The notes: generated by a model not told the origin, from the sequence alone. Shown: positions 43,404 to 52,147, counted from the first letter of the stretch. The stretch is DNA of 64,000 nt from Streptomyces sp. NBC_01264 (GCF_026340675.1 NZ_JAPEOX010000001.1:1364001-1428000), one strand, 5' to 3'. Numbers and translations are program-made.

Positions 43404-44318
43404 ATGGCCCACCGCACTGCCGACACCGCTGCCCCGTCCACCGCGCCGTCGGCCCCCGCATCCGCACCCCGCTCCGCAGCGGCCCCCTCCGGCGAACCCT
43501 CGCCGTTCGCCCGGGAGATGCGGCGGCGGCGGTCCCTGCGGCGCATCAGCCAGCTGGAGCTGGCCACCCTCGCCGGGACCACGCAGCGCCACCTGAGCTT
43601 CATCGAGAGCGGCCGATCGACCCCGGGGCGGGAGATGGTGGTCCGGCTCGCCGAATCCCTCGGGCTGACCCTCAGGGAGCGCAACTCCCTTCTTCTCAGT
43701 GCCAGTTACGCGCCGCTGTACGCCGAATCCGCGCGGGATGCGGAGACCATCGGGCCGGCCATGGAGGCGTTGCGGTCGATCCTGACCGGGCACCTCCCGT
43801 ATCCGGCGGTGGTGGCCGGTCCCCGCGGTGAACTCGTGCTGGCGAACGCGGCGTTCGACGTGGTGGCGGAGGGCGCGGCCGCGCATCTGCTCGCTCCGCC
43901 CGTGAACGTGCTGAGGCTCGCCCTGCACCCGGAGGGCATGGGCCCGCGCGTGGTGAACCTGGCGGCCTGGGGCCGGCACATCACGGAGAGCCTGCGCGCC
44001 CGGGCCTCGGAGCACCCCGATCCTGGACTGGAGGCGCTGGTGGAGGAGCTGGACGGGTATCTGCCGGCCACCGCGCCGGGGGCGGCTTCGGCCGATGGCT
44101 CCGGCCCGGCCGAGCACCTCGGCTTCGCCGTGCCGCTGCGGCTGCGGACCGCCGAGGGGGAACTCCGGCTGCTGACCACGCTGACCTCGTTCTCGACGGC
44201 CGTGGACGTGACCCTGGCCGAGCTGCACCTGGAGGCCTTCCTGCCCGCCGACGCGGCCAGTGCCGACCTACTGCGGCGCCGGGAGGAGGCCCGGTCGGGG
44301 ACCGGCCCCCGGCGCTGA
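43404..44318 (+). CDS. XRE-family regulator with MmyB-like ligand-binding domain
   Basis: A 304-residue regulator. After a Pro/Ala-rich start, the HTH (FAREMRRRRSLRRISQLELATLAGTTQRHLSFIESGRSTPG) lies at about residues 35-75. It is followed by the MmyB-like PAS-related domain with LTLRERNSLLLSASYAPLY, AVVAGPRGELVLANAAFDVV and the C-terminal LTTLTSFSTAVDVTLAELHLEAFLPAD. Such regulators often sit opposite an oxidoreductase they control, as here across 115 bp. They may sense a fatty-acid-like ligand. Confidence 0.92.
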   Translation: MAHRTADTAAPSTAPSAPASAPRSAAAPSGEPSPFAREMRRRRSLRRISQLELATLAGTTQRHLSFIESGRSTPGREMVVRLAESLGLTLRERNSLLLSASYAPLYAESARDAETIGPAMEALRSILTGHLPYPAVVAGPRGELVLANAAFDVVAEGAAAHLLAPPVNVLRLALHPEGMGPRVVNLAAWGRHITESLRARASEHPDPGLEALVEELDGYLPATAPGAASADGSGPAEHLGFAVPLRLRTAEGELRLLTTLTSFSTAVDVTLAELHLEAFLPADAASADLLRRREEARSGTGPRR

Positions 44319-44390
44319 GTCCCGTACCGTCGTCCCGAATGGTGGAAGGGGTGTCTCGCCCGCTCCGCCCCTTCGTCTATGCTCCGCGCC

Positions 44391-44438
44391 ATGGCCGTCA
44401 CCCAGCGCCTCCTGTCGCGCTCCTGTTGTCCCCACTGA
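44391..44438 (+). promoter_or_regulatory. Cys-Cys leader peptide upstream of the rhodanese gene
   Basis: A 15-codon frame encoding MAVTQRLLSRSCCPH, with two adjacent cysteine codons near the end, 187 bp before the rhodanese start. A TATGCT -10-like box at 44378 would put the transcript start at or near the ATG, so translation may be leaderless. Short cysteine-rich leaders upstream of sulfur genes in actinobacteria are known to couple cysteine supply to downstream expression. Assignment rests on length, Cys pair and position in the 307-bp gap. Confidence 0.6.
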
Positions 44439-44625
44439 CGCCCGCCTGCTCCGGACCGTCCGCCCCGGACCGCTCGCTCCGGACCGACAGCACCGGACCG
44501 ACCGCCCCGCCGCCGACCTCCGTCCCCGTCGCCCCCAGGTGCGCCCCGAGGTCTCCCACGGTCCCGCCGCATCCCCCGCGCCTCCGCGCATCCCCCTTTT
44601 CCTTTCCCCAAGGAGCCCGATCGCC

Positions 44626-45162
44626 ATGAGCAGCAGCCCCGCCCTTCTCGATGTCCACCAGGCCCACGCCCGTCACACCGAGTTCCGGATCGTCGATGTC
44701 CGCACCCCCGGCGAGTACGCCTCCGGCCACCTCCCCGGCGCGCTGAACATCCCCCTCGACCGGATCGGCCGCTCCCTGCCCGAGCTGCGCGAGGCCGCAC
44801 AGGAGCGGGAACTGCTGCTGGTGTGCGCCTCGGGGACCCGCTCGCAGAACGCGGCGCGGACCCTCGCCGGGCACGGCATCGCGGCCACCAGCCTCATCGG
44901 CGGCACCAGCTCCTGGTCGGCGCACGGCCACCCGCTCGACTACCCCGCCGAGGGACCCCGCCGGGTCTGGGCCATGGAGCGCCAGGTCCGGCTGACCGCG
45001 GGCGCGCTCGTCCTCCTCGGGCTGCTCCTCGGCCCGCTGGTGCACCCGGCGTTCGAGCTGCTCAGCGCCGGGATCGCCGCCGGGCTCGTCTTCTCCGCCC
45101 TCACGGACACGTGCGGCATGGCCGTGGTCCTCGGCCGGCTGCCCTTCAACCGCCGCCGGTAG
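44626..45162 (+). CDS. Rhodanese-like sulfurtransferase with membrane-anchored DUF2892-like tail
   Basis: A 178-residue protein. The N-terminal rhodanese domain (about residues 1-108) has FRIVDVRTPGEYASGHLPGALNIPL and the active cysteine in LLVCASGTRSQNAARTL. The C-terminal part has two hydrophobic helices (LTAGALVLLGLLLGPLVHPAF and SAGIAAGLVFSALTDTCGMAVVL) resembling the inner-membrane DUF2892 module. It probably handles sulfane sulfur at the membrane. AAGGAG precedes ATG 44626. It follows a Cys-rich leader and stands just before the ssu operon. Confidence 0.93.
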   Translation: MSSSPALLDVHQAHARHTEFRIVDVRTPGEYASGHLPGALNIPLDRIGRSLPELREAAQERELLLVCASGTRSQNAARTLAGHGIAATSLIGGTSSWSAHGHPLDYPAEGPRRVWAMERQVRLTAGALVLLGLLLGPLVHPAFELLSAGIAAGLVFSALTDTCGMAVVLGRLPFNRRR

Positions 45163-45245
45163 CCTTCCTCTTCCCGTCCGGGATGTGGAACGATTTCGTC
45201 CATCATCCGGACCCCGCTTGTCGATACCGCCCGGACACCGACAGG

Positions 45246-45350
45246 ATGCACCCCATGGCCCCCGTACTCACATCGCGTCGTCACGTAGATCTGCTGCGTG
45301 TGTCGACCATGCTCTGTCGGGCTGCCGCCTCCCGTACGCACGGCTGTTGA
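45246..45350 (+). promoter_or_regulatory. Streptomyces-type sulfur leader peptide upstream of ssuD
   Basis: A short frame (ATG 45246 or 45255 to TGA 45350) containing SRRHVDLLRVSTMLCR. This matches the recurring leader pattern SRRHVDLxRxxSxxCR annotated upstream of sulfur-uptake operons in Streptomyces. It has cysteines inside the motif and at the last codon. AGGA lies 8 nt before ATG 45255. It probably adjusts ssu expression to cysteine availability. Confidence 0.8.
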
Positions 45351-45614
45351 TCTCACCGATCCGCCGTATCTGACTCCGTACGGACGAGTCCGCGCCCCTC
45401 GGCGCACCCTTCACCACCACCCCCTTCACGACCCCCTTCACCGCGCCGTTCGCGGCGGCCGTGGTCCTGCCCTCGTGGCCGGGCCCGGCCACGCAACGGT
45501 CGCGCGGACTCCGCATTCCTGCCCGCACGTCCCCGTACACGTGTCACCGCCGCCCCGCAGCCCGATCCTCGCGCGGCGGTGCGTCGCGTCACGCTGCTCC
45601 GACGAGGTTTCGCC
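45351..45614. promoter_or_regulatory. Leader region between the sulfur leader peptide and ssuD
   Basis: 264 bp without a gene. It holds CCGTA...TACGG facing arms at about 45366-45385, three repeats of CCCTTCAC between 45409 and 45440, and a 20-bp perfect palindrome at 45474-45493 (half CGTGGCCGGG). These could form alternative RNA folds coupled to leader translation, but pairing was judged by eye only. Confidence 0.45.
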
Positions 45615-46730
45615 ATGCCCGAGAATCCGCTCCTGCTGCACTGGTTCCTGCCCACGGGCGGGGACGGCCGCGACCCCGGCGGGGTCACCGCCGTCCAAGG
45701 GCGCAGCCGCACGGCCACCCGCCGGCCCGCGGACGTCCCGTACCTCGCCCAGGTCGCCCGCGCCGCCGAACAGGCCGGATTTCACTCGCTGTTGACCCCG
45801 GTGGGACTCGGCTGCGTCGATCCGTGGATCCTGACGGCCGCCCTCGCGCAGCACACCACCCGGATCGGATTCCTCGTGGCGTTCCGCGCGGGGTTCGCGA
45901 GCCCGACGCTGATCGCCCAACAGGCCGATGCCTTCCGGCGGTTCGCCGGCGGCCGGCTCGGGCTGAACGTGGTGACGGGCGGCGATCCCGCCGAGCAGCG
46001 CGCCTACGGGGACGGCCTCGCGCACGACGAGCGCTACGCCCGCACCGACGAGGTGATGGCCGTGCTGCGGGACCTGCTCGAGGGGAAGTCGGTGGACCAC
46101 GAGGGCGCCCATCTGCGCATCGAGGGCGCCCGCCTCACCGATCCGGAGCTGCGCCACCCGGTCCCGCTGTACTTCGGCGGCGCCTCGCCCGCCGCCGAGG
46201 AGGTCGCCGCCCGGCGGGCCGACGTACAACTGCTGTGGGGCGAGCCGCCGTCGGCCGTCGCCGCGCGCATCGACCGGCTGCGCGAGCGGGCCCGCTCGGC
46301 GGGCCGTACGGTCCGTTTCGGGCTGCGGCTGCACGTCATCAGCCGGGATTCCGCGGCCGAGGCCTGGGCGGAGGCAGACCGGATCCTCGCCGGGCTGGAT
46401 CCGGCGGCGGTCCGGGCGACCCAGGAGCGGTTCGCCTCCATGGACTCCACCGGGCAGGCGAGGATGGCGGCCCTGCACGGCGGGATCGCGGACGCGCGGC
46501 GCCTGACGGTGGCGCCGAACCTGTGGGCGGGCATCGGGCTGGTCCGCGAGGGCGCGGGGACGGCCCTGGTCGGCTCACACGACGAGGTGGCGGCGCGGCT
46601 GGCGGAGTACCGGGCCCTGGGCGTCGACGAGTTCATCCTGTCCGGCTACCCGCACCTCGAAGAGGCCTACCGGGTGGGCGAAGAGGTCGCCCCGCGCCTG
46701 CGCGCCCTCACCGGGGTGGCGGCCGCGTGA
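45615..46730 (+). CDS. ssuD: FMNH2-dependent alkanesulfonate monooxygenase
   Basis: A 371-residue luciferase-like monooxygenase releasing sulfite from alkanesulfonates. LLLHWFLPTGGDGR, YLAQVARAAEQAGFHSLLTPVG, RFAGGRLGLNVVTGGDPAEQRAYGD and VPLYFGGASPAAEEVAARRADVQLLWGEPP are typical of SsuD. ATG 45615 follows GACGAGG and is preferred over an upstream in-frame ATG inside the leader region. No FMN reductase (SsuE) is encoded nearby. The stop overlaps ssuC (GTGA). Confidence 0.93.
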   Translation: MPENPLLLHWFLPTGGDGRDPGGVTAVQGRSRTATRRPADVPYLAQVARAAEQAGFHSLLTPVGLGCVDPWILTAALAQHTTRIGFLVAFRAGFASPTLIAQQADAFRRFAGGRLGLNVVTGGDPAEQRAYGDGLAHDERYARTDEVMAVLRDLLEGKSVDHEGAHLRIEGARLTDPELRHPVPLYFGGASPAAEEVAARRADVQLLWGEPPSAVAARIDRLRERARSAGRTVRFGLRLHVISRDSAAEAWAEADRILAGLDPAAVRATQERFASMDSTGQARMAALHGGIADARRLTVAPNLWAGIGLVREGAGTALVGSHDEVAARLAEYRALGVDEFILSGYPHLEEAYRVGEEVAPRLRALTGVAAA

Positions 46731-47602
46731 GCGCGCTCACCACGGAGGCCGGGACCCGACCCGCCCCGCACGAAGCCCCGTCGGACGTGGCTGCGCAGCG
46801 CTCCCGGGCCCGGATCCGGGAGGCGCTGCGCTGGACCGCGCTGCGCCTGCTCGCCCTGGCCGTGCTGCTCATCGCCTGGCAGGCGGCGGTGGCGGCCGAG
46901 CTGTGGCCGAGGGTGCTGGTCCCCTCGCCCGGCGAGGTGTGGCGGCAGTTCCTGCTGGCGTCCACCACGCACGACGGCGTCCGCGGCTACGGCGGCCACC
47001 TCCTGGTGGAACACCTCGGGGTGAGCCTCGGCCGCATCGGCACCGGCTCCGCGTACGCCGTGCTGGCGGGGGTCCCCCTGGGCCTGCTGATCGGCACCGT
47101 CCGGCCGCTCGCGGTGGTGCTGGAGCCGGCCGTGACCTTCCTGCGCACCCTGCCGCCGCTCGCGTACCTCTCGCTGCTCATCATCTGGTTCGGCATCGAC
47201 GAGGCGCCGAAGATCTGGCTGCTGGTGATCGCCGCGCTGCCGCCGATCGCCGCGGCCACGGCCGCCGCCGTACGGACCGTCCCGGACGAACTCGTCGAGG
47301 CGGCCCGTGCGTTGGGTTCCGGCCCGGGATCCCTGCTGCTGTCGGTGCGGCTGCCCGCCGCGCTGCCGGAGATCCTCACCGGCATCCGGATCGCCGTCGG
47401 GGTCGCGTACACCTCCGTCGTGGCGGCGGAGACCATCAACGGCGTGCCCGGCATCGGCGGCATGATCCGCGACGCACAGCGCTACAACCAGACGGCCCTG
47501 GTGATCGCCGGCATCCTCGCCATCGGACTGTCCGGGATCGCGCTCGACGCCCTGCTCCGGGGCATCGAGCGGTTCGCCGTCCCCTGGCGCGGCCGCGGCT
47601 GA
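46727..47602 (+). CDS. ssuC: Alkanesulfonate ABC transporter permease
   Basis: A 291-residue permease with about six membrane helices. The inner-membrane coupling motif is ELVEAARALGSGPGSLLLSVRLPAALPEILTGIRIAVG (EAA loop). SLLIIWFGIDEAPKIWLLVIAALPPI and TINGVPGIGGMIRDAQRYNQT mark the TauC/SsuC family. The start is GTG 46727 in a 4-bp overlap with ssuD. It works with SsuA and SsuB. Confidence 0.94.
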   Translation: MSALTTEAGTRPAPHEAPSDVAAQRSRARIREALRWTALRLLALAVLLIAWQAAVAAELWPRVLVPSPGEVWRQFLLASTTHDGVRGYGGHLLVEHLGVSLGRIGTGSAYAVLAGVPLGLLIGTVRPLAVVLEPAVTFLRTLPPLAYLSLLIIWFGIDEAPKIWLLVIAALPPIAAATAAAVRTVPDELVEAARALGSGPGSLLLSVRLPAALPEILTGIRIAVGVAYTSVVAAETINGVPGIGGMIRDAQRYNQTALVIAGILAIGLSGIALDALLRGIERFAVPWRGRG

Positions 47603-47652
47603 GGCCCGCCCCCTTCCTCCCCAACACCCCTTCCCACTGCTGGAGTTCAACC

Positions 47653-48697
47653 GTGCCCAGAAACGTGTCCCGCCGTGCCCTGCTGCTGGCCGCCGCCGTC
47701 GCCCTGACCGCCTCCACCACCGTCGCCTGCGGGGCGGACGGGGGAGACTCGGCCGCCAAGCCGGGGCGGACCACCGTACGGATCGCCTACCAGGCGATAC
47801 CCAATGCCGACCTGATCGTGAAGAACCAGCGGCTGCTGGAGCAGGCCCTGCCCGATGCCGAGGTGAAGTGGGTCAAGTTCGAGTCCGGCGGCGACGTCAA
47901 CACGGCCGTGATCGCCGGATCGGTGGACCTGGGCCTGGCCGGGTCCAGCCCGGTCACCAAGGGTCTGTCGGCCCCGCTGAACATCCCGTACAAGGTGGTG
48001 TGGATCCACGACCTGATCGGCGACAACGAGGCGCTGGTCGCCAAGCCGGGGATCGGCTCGGTCAAGGACCTGGCCGGGAAGAAGGTGGCCACGCCCTTCG
48101 GCTCCACCGCCCACTACTCGCTGCTCGCCGCGCTGAAGGCCGCGGGCGTGGACCCGGCGGCCGTGCAGACGATCGACCTCCAGCCGCAGGACGCGCTCGC
48201 CGCCTGGAAGCGCGGGGACATCGACGCGGCGTACGTGTGGACGCCGACGCTGAGCGAGCTGGCCAGGGACGGGAAGGTGCTCGTCACGAGCCGGCAGCTC
48301 GCCGAGCAGGGCAAGCCGACCGCCGACCTGGGCGTGGTGACGAACGCGTTCGCGGCCGCGCACCCCGAGGTGGTCACGGCCTGGATCAAGGCGCAGGACC
48401 AGGCCGTCGGGCAGGCCCGTACCGCCCCCCGACCAGGCCGCGAAGTCCATCGGGGCGGAGCTCGGGCTGGCGCCGGAGGAGGCGAAGCGCCAGCTCTCGG
48501 AGCTGGTGCTGCTGAGCGCAAAGGAGCAGACCGGCCCCGACTACCTCGGCACGCCCGGCGCTCCCGGGAAGCTGGCGGCCACCCTGCGCGACGCGGCCGT
48601 CTTCCTGAAGGAGCAGAAGAAGGTGGACTCCGTTCCGGACGAGGCCGCCTTCGGCCGGGCCCTCGCGGTGGAGGAGCTCGGCCGTGCCGCACACTGA
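47653..48697 (+). pseudogene. ssuA: Alkanesulfonate-binding lipoprotein, frameshifted in a C6 run
   Basis: The frame from GTG 47653 (GGAG 7 nt upstream) encodes a lipoprotein signal ending TTVACG (lipobox Cys near 26) and an SsuA/TauA-like binding domain (VRIAYQAIPNADLIVKNQRLLEQ, AGSSPVTKGL, KKVATPFGSTAHYSLLAALKAAGV). At the C6 run 48425-48430 the frame is lost. Deleting one C restores APDQAAKSIGAELGLAPEEAKRQL and the final AFGRALAVEELGRAAH, ending at TGA 48695. As given, the protein would lose the last 90 or so residues and run on out of frame. It is either a real slippage mutation or a sequencing error. Confidence 0.85.
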
Positions 48698-49514
48698 GCC
48701 CGCCACCGCAGCCCTCGCCACGGCCGGCGCCGCAACCGGCGCCGCCGGCGGGGAGCTCGCCGTGGACCTCTCCGGGGTGTCGGTCCGCTACGGACCGGCG
48801 AAGCAGCCCGTGACGGTGCTCGACGCGGTGGACCTACGGGTCCGCGCAGGCGAGTTCGTCGTCCTCGTCGGCCCCTCCGGCTGCGGCAAGACCACCCTGC
48901 TGCGGGTGATCGCCGGCTTCGCGCGGCCGGCCTCGGGTACCGCCCTGGTCCGGGGCACCGCTCCGCGCCCCGGGCGGGGCGCCGGGGTGGTGTTCCAACA
49001 GCCGAGGCTGTTCCCGTGGCGGACCGTGGGCGGGAACCTCGGCTTCGCGCTGGCCCGCCACGGAGTGCCCCGGTCCCGGCGGCCGGACCGGATCGCCGAG
49101 TTGCTGGACCGGGTGGGGCTGCCGGGCATGGCCAGGCGCCGCACCTGGGAGCTGTCCGGCGGTCAGCAGCAGCGGGTGGCGCTGGCCCGGGCCCTGGCGG
49201 CGGAACCCGAACTTCTGCTGATGGACGAGCCGTTCGCCGCTCTGGACGCGCTGACCCGGGAGCGCCTCCAGGAGGAGGTCCGCTCCCTGGCCGGGCGGCT
49301 CGGCACGACGGTGCTGTTCGTGACGCACTCGGTGGAGGAGGCGATGCTGCTGGGATCCCGTGTCCTGGTGATGGCCTCGGGGCCCGGCCGGGTCGTGGAG
49401 GACCTGGCGGTGCCGCTCCCCCGCGACCCGGCCACGGACGTCGCGGGGTTGCGGGCCTCCCCCGAGTTCGCGCGGCTGCGCGGCCGACTGGCCCGGGCGC
49501 TGCGCCCGGGCTGA
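48684..49514 (+). CDS. ssuB: Alkanesulfonate ABC transporter ATPase
   Basis: A 276-residue ABC ATPase. Walker A is LVGPSGCGKTT near residue 63, Q-loop VVFQQPRLFPWRTV, signature LSGGQQQRVALARAL, Walker B LLLMDEPFAAL and H-loop FVTHSVEEAML. The TauB/SsuB-like Q-loop PRLFPW fits sulfonate or nitrate import. GTG 48684 overlaps the repaired ssuA end by 14 bp, so its translation may suffer from the ssuA frameshift. Confidence 0.94.
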   Translation: MPHTEPATAALATAGAATGAAGGELAVDLSGVSVRYGPAKQPVTVLDAVDLRVRAGEFVVLVGPSGCGKTTLLRVIAGFARPASGTALVRGTAPRPGRGAGVVFQQPRLFPWRTVGGNLGFALARHGVPRSRRPDRIAELLDRVGLPGMARRRTWELSGGQQQRVALARALAAEPELLLMDEPFAALDALTRERLQEEVRSLAGRLGTTVLFVTHSVEEAMLLGSRVLVMASGPGRVVEDLAVPLPRDPATDVAGLRASPEFARLRGRLARALRPG

Positions 49515-49538
49515 CCGGCAGCCCTCACCCGGCGCGCC

Positions 49539-51368
49539 TCACCCGGCGCCCCCTGGCAACTGGCCCGCCGTCAGGCTGACACCGCCCAGGGTGAGGGCGG
49601 TGTTCACCAGGCCGACGTGGCTGAACGCCTGCGGGAAGTTGCCGAGTTGGCGTCCGGAGACGGGGTCGTACTCCTCGGCGAGCAGCCCCACGTCGTTGCG
49701 CACGGACAGCAGCCGCTCGAAGAGCTCCCGCGCCTCCTTCTCCCGCCCGGTCAGGTACAGGGCGTCGGTCAGCCAGAACGAGCAGGCGAGGAAGGCCCCT
49801 TCATCGCCGGGCAGGCCGTCCACCGAGAGCCCCTCGGTGCTGTAGCGGCGGACCAGGCCGCTGCGGCCCAGCTCCTCGCGCACCGCGTCGACCGTACCGA
49901 CGACCCGGGGGTCGTCCGGCGGCAGGAAGCCGACGCGGGGGATGAGGAGGGTGGCCGCGTCCAGTTCGCGGGAGCCGTAGTACTGGGTGAAGGTGCGCCG
50001 CTCCGGGTCGTAGGCCTTCTCGCACACGTCCGCGTGCACCGCCTCCCGCATGGCGCGCCAGCGGTGCACGTCTCCGGACAGCTTGGGGTTGAGTTCCAGG
50101 GTGCGCACGGCCCGGTCGGCGGCGACCCACGCCATCACCTTGGAGTGGGTGAAGTGGCGGCGCGGGCCGCGCACTTCCCACAGCCCCTCGTCGGGGCGCT
50201 GCCAGTTCTGCTCCAGGAAGTCGAGGAGCGCGAGCTGGATCTTCCAGGAGTGCCACTCGGCGGGGAGTCCGGCGGAGCGGGCCACGTAGAGGGAGTCGAG
50301 CACCTCTCCGTAGACGTCGAGCTGGAGCTGGTCGACGGCCGCGTTGCCGACGCGGACGGGCGCGGAGGCCGCGTACCCCTTCAGCCAGGGCAGCTCGCTC
50401 TCCGGGATGCGCCGCTCGCCGCCGATCCCGTACATGATCTGCAGGTCGGCCGGGTCGCCCGCGACGGCCCGCAGCAGCCACGCCCGCCAGGCGCGGGCCT
50501 CGTCGAGGTACCCCGTGGCCACCAGGGAGCCGAGGGTGAGGGTGGAGTCGCGGAGCCAGCAGTAGCGGTAGTCCCAGTTGCGGACGCCGCCGAGCTCCTC
50601 CGGCAGGGAGGTGGTCGCGGCGGCGGCGATCCCGCCGGTCGGGGCGTAGGTGAGGGCCTTGAGAGTGATCAGGGAACGCACCACCGCGTCCCGGTAGGGG
50701 CCCTCGTACGTGCACCGGCCGGTCCATTCCCGCCAGTCGGCGAGGCTCTGTTCCAGGGCGGCGTACGGGTCCAGGGGCTCGGGGCGCGGTTCGTGCGAGG
50801 GGTGCCAGGTGAGCACGAAGGCGACGCGCTCGCCGGCGGCGACGGTGAACTCGGAGCGGGTGCTCATGCCCTCGCCCCACGTGTGCACGGAAGGTTCGCT
50901 GCGCAGCCACACGGCGTCGGGCCCGGCGACTGCGACCCGGTCGCCCTCCCGGTTGCCGCCGCGCCGGACCCAGGGCACGACGTGGCCGTAGTCGAAGCGC
51001 AGGCGCAGGGCGCTGCTCACGGTCGATTCGCCGGTGAGGCCTTCGACGATCCGCATCAGGTCGGGCGCGTTGTCGCGCTGCGGCATGAAGTCGATGACCT
51101 TGAACGAGGCTCCGTCCTCGGTCTCCCAGAAGGATTCCAGGACGAGGGTGCCGTCGACGTACGCGCGGCGGGTGCAGCGCGCGGCGTCGGGGGCGGCGGC
51201 CGGGGCGATGCGCCAGTGGCCGTTCTCCTCGTCGCCGAGGAGGGAGGCGAAGCAGGCGGCCGAGTCGAAGCGGGGCAGGCACAGCCAGTCGATGGACCCG
51301 TCGCGGCCGACCAGTCCACTGGTCATCAGGTCGCCGATGAGTGCGTAGTCTTCGATGGGTTGTGTCAT
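49539..51368 (-). CDS. Glycoside hydrolase family 15 protein (trehalase/glucoamylase-like)
   Basis: A 609-residue cytosolic GH15 enzyme. The N-terminal beta-sandwich starts MTQPIEDYALIGDLMTSGLVGRDGSIDWLCLPRFDS. The (alpha/alpha)6 barrel includes LGGVRNWDYRYCWLRDSTLTLGSL, QLDVYGEVLDSLYVAR and DEGLWEVRGPRRHFTHSKVMAWVAADRA. A second catalytic-acid region is GLLAEEYDPVSGRQLGNFPQAFSH. Length and the WLRDS/AEEYDP motifs match actinobacterial trehalases. No signal peptide. It converges on ssuB. Confidence 0.92.
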   Translation of the reverse strand: MTQPIEDYALIGDLMTSGLVGRDGSIDWLCLPRFDSAACFASLLGDEENGHWRIAPAAAPDAARCTRRAYVDGTLVLESFWETEDGASFKVIDFMPQRDNAPDLMRIVEGLTGESTVSSALRLRFDYGHVVPWVRRGGNREGDRVAVAGPDAVWLRSEPSVHTWGEGMSTRSEFTVAAGERVAFVLTWHPSHEPRPEPLDPYAALEQSLADWREWTGRCTYEGPYRDAVVRSLITLKALTYAPTGGIAAAATTSLPEELGGVRNWDYRYCWLRDSTLTLGSLVATGYLDEARAWRAWLLRAVAGDPADLQIMYGIGGERRIPESELPWLKGYAASAPVRVGNAAVDQLQLDVYGEVLDSLYVARSAGLPAEWHSWKIQLALLDFLEQNWQRPDEGLWEVRGPRRHFTHSKVMAWVAADRAVRTLELNPKLSGDVHRWRAMREAVHADVCEKAYDPERRTFTQYYGSRELDAATLLIPRVGFLPPDDPRVVGTVDAVREELGRSGLVRRYSTEGLSVDGLPGDEGAFLACSFWLTDALYLTGREKEARELFERLLSVRNDVGLLAEEYDPVSGRQLGNFPQAFSHVGLVNTALTLGGVSLTAGQLPGGAG

Positions 51369-51454
51369 TTATGGCACTTTCCCCCGAATACCCGCACTCA
51401 ATCAGCCCGTACGGGTCCCGCACGGAGCCTGCCCCGCGACGGCTCGTAATCCCC

Positions 51455-52027
51455 TCAGTTCCTCACGAGGAGGAGCACGCCCGCGGTCACGACGCCGAGG
51501 CCGACCGCGAGCGCGCCGTGAGCGAGGCGGTGGCCGCGCAGGACGGGCAGGAAGCGGTCGACGGCGTACCGGCCGGGGCCGGTGAGCGCGAGGGCGGCTG
51601 CGCCGGCGGTGAGCAGGAGCTCGTACTCGATGCCCTGCGGGGCGAAGAAGGAGCCGGTGCCGTGCACGACGATCGCGTTGATCATGGTGCCGACCAGGGC
51701 GGCGCCCGCCAGCGGCGTGAGCAGCCCGAGGACGAGGCCGAGCCCGCCGAGGGTCTCGGTCAGGCCGGCGAGGACGGCCATGGCGTCGCCCGCCGGGTAT
51801 CCGCTGGCGGTGAAGAACTGGCCGGTGCCGTCGATGCCGCCACCGCCGAACCAGCCGAAGAGCTTCTGCACGCCGTGGCCGGCCATGGTCAGTCCGAGGA
51901 CCACGCGCAGGAGGAGCAGGCCGACATCGTGGGCGGAGGTGGACAGCGCCGCGGCGGAGGGGCGCGCGGGAGATGCGGCCGGTTCGCCGGCTCGCGGCTT
52001 CGGCGTGGTGACGGAGGGGCTGGTCAT
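51455..52027 (-). CDS. DoxX family membrane protein
   Basis: A 190-residue protein with four hydrophobic helices after an Ala/Pro-rich start. LLLLRVVLGLTMAGHGVQKLFGWFGGGG and FFTASGYPAGDAMAVLAGLTETLGGLGLVLG are the DoxX signature. The family is linked to thiol and redox stress or quinone-linked oxidation. GGAAGGA precedes ATG 52027. It is divergent from the MarR gene, with two 15-bp repeats in between. Confidence 0.9.
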   Translation of the reverse strand: MTSPSVTTPKPRAGEPAASPARPSAAALSTSAHDVGLLLLRVVLGLTMAGHGVQKLFGWFGGGGIDGTGQFFTASGYPAGDAMAVLAGLTETLGGLGLVLGLLTPLAGAALVGTMINAIVVHGTGSFFAPQGIEYELLLTAGAAALALTGPGRYAVDRFLPVLRGHRLAHGALAVGLGVVTAGVLLLVRN

Positions 52028-52065
52028 GGGGGGTCCTTCCGGTCGGGCGGCCCGAGGGGCAGGAT

Positions 52066-52128
52066 ATTCAAATTCGAACGACTCTCTCGACCTTAACCCC
52101 GCCTCCGCCGCTGATTCAAATTGGAACG
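52066..52128. promoter_or_regulatory. Paired MarR-type boxes between doxX and marR
   Basis: ATTCAAATTCGAACG at 52066-52080 and ATTCAAATTGGAACG at 52114-52128 match at 14 of 15 positions on the same strand, 48 bp apart. Each core is partly palindromic (TTCAAATTCGAA). One lies near each divergent promoter, fitting joint control by the MarR protein. Confidence 0.65.
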
Positions 52129-52147
52129 GCGCGTGTAGCCTGGATCC

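Noticed and set aside
48421..48434. Programmed +1 frameshifting in ssuA
   Set aside because: CCC-C could in principle slip, but ssuA proteins are not known to need it. A single-base insertion or sequencing error in C6 is simpler.
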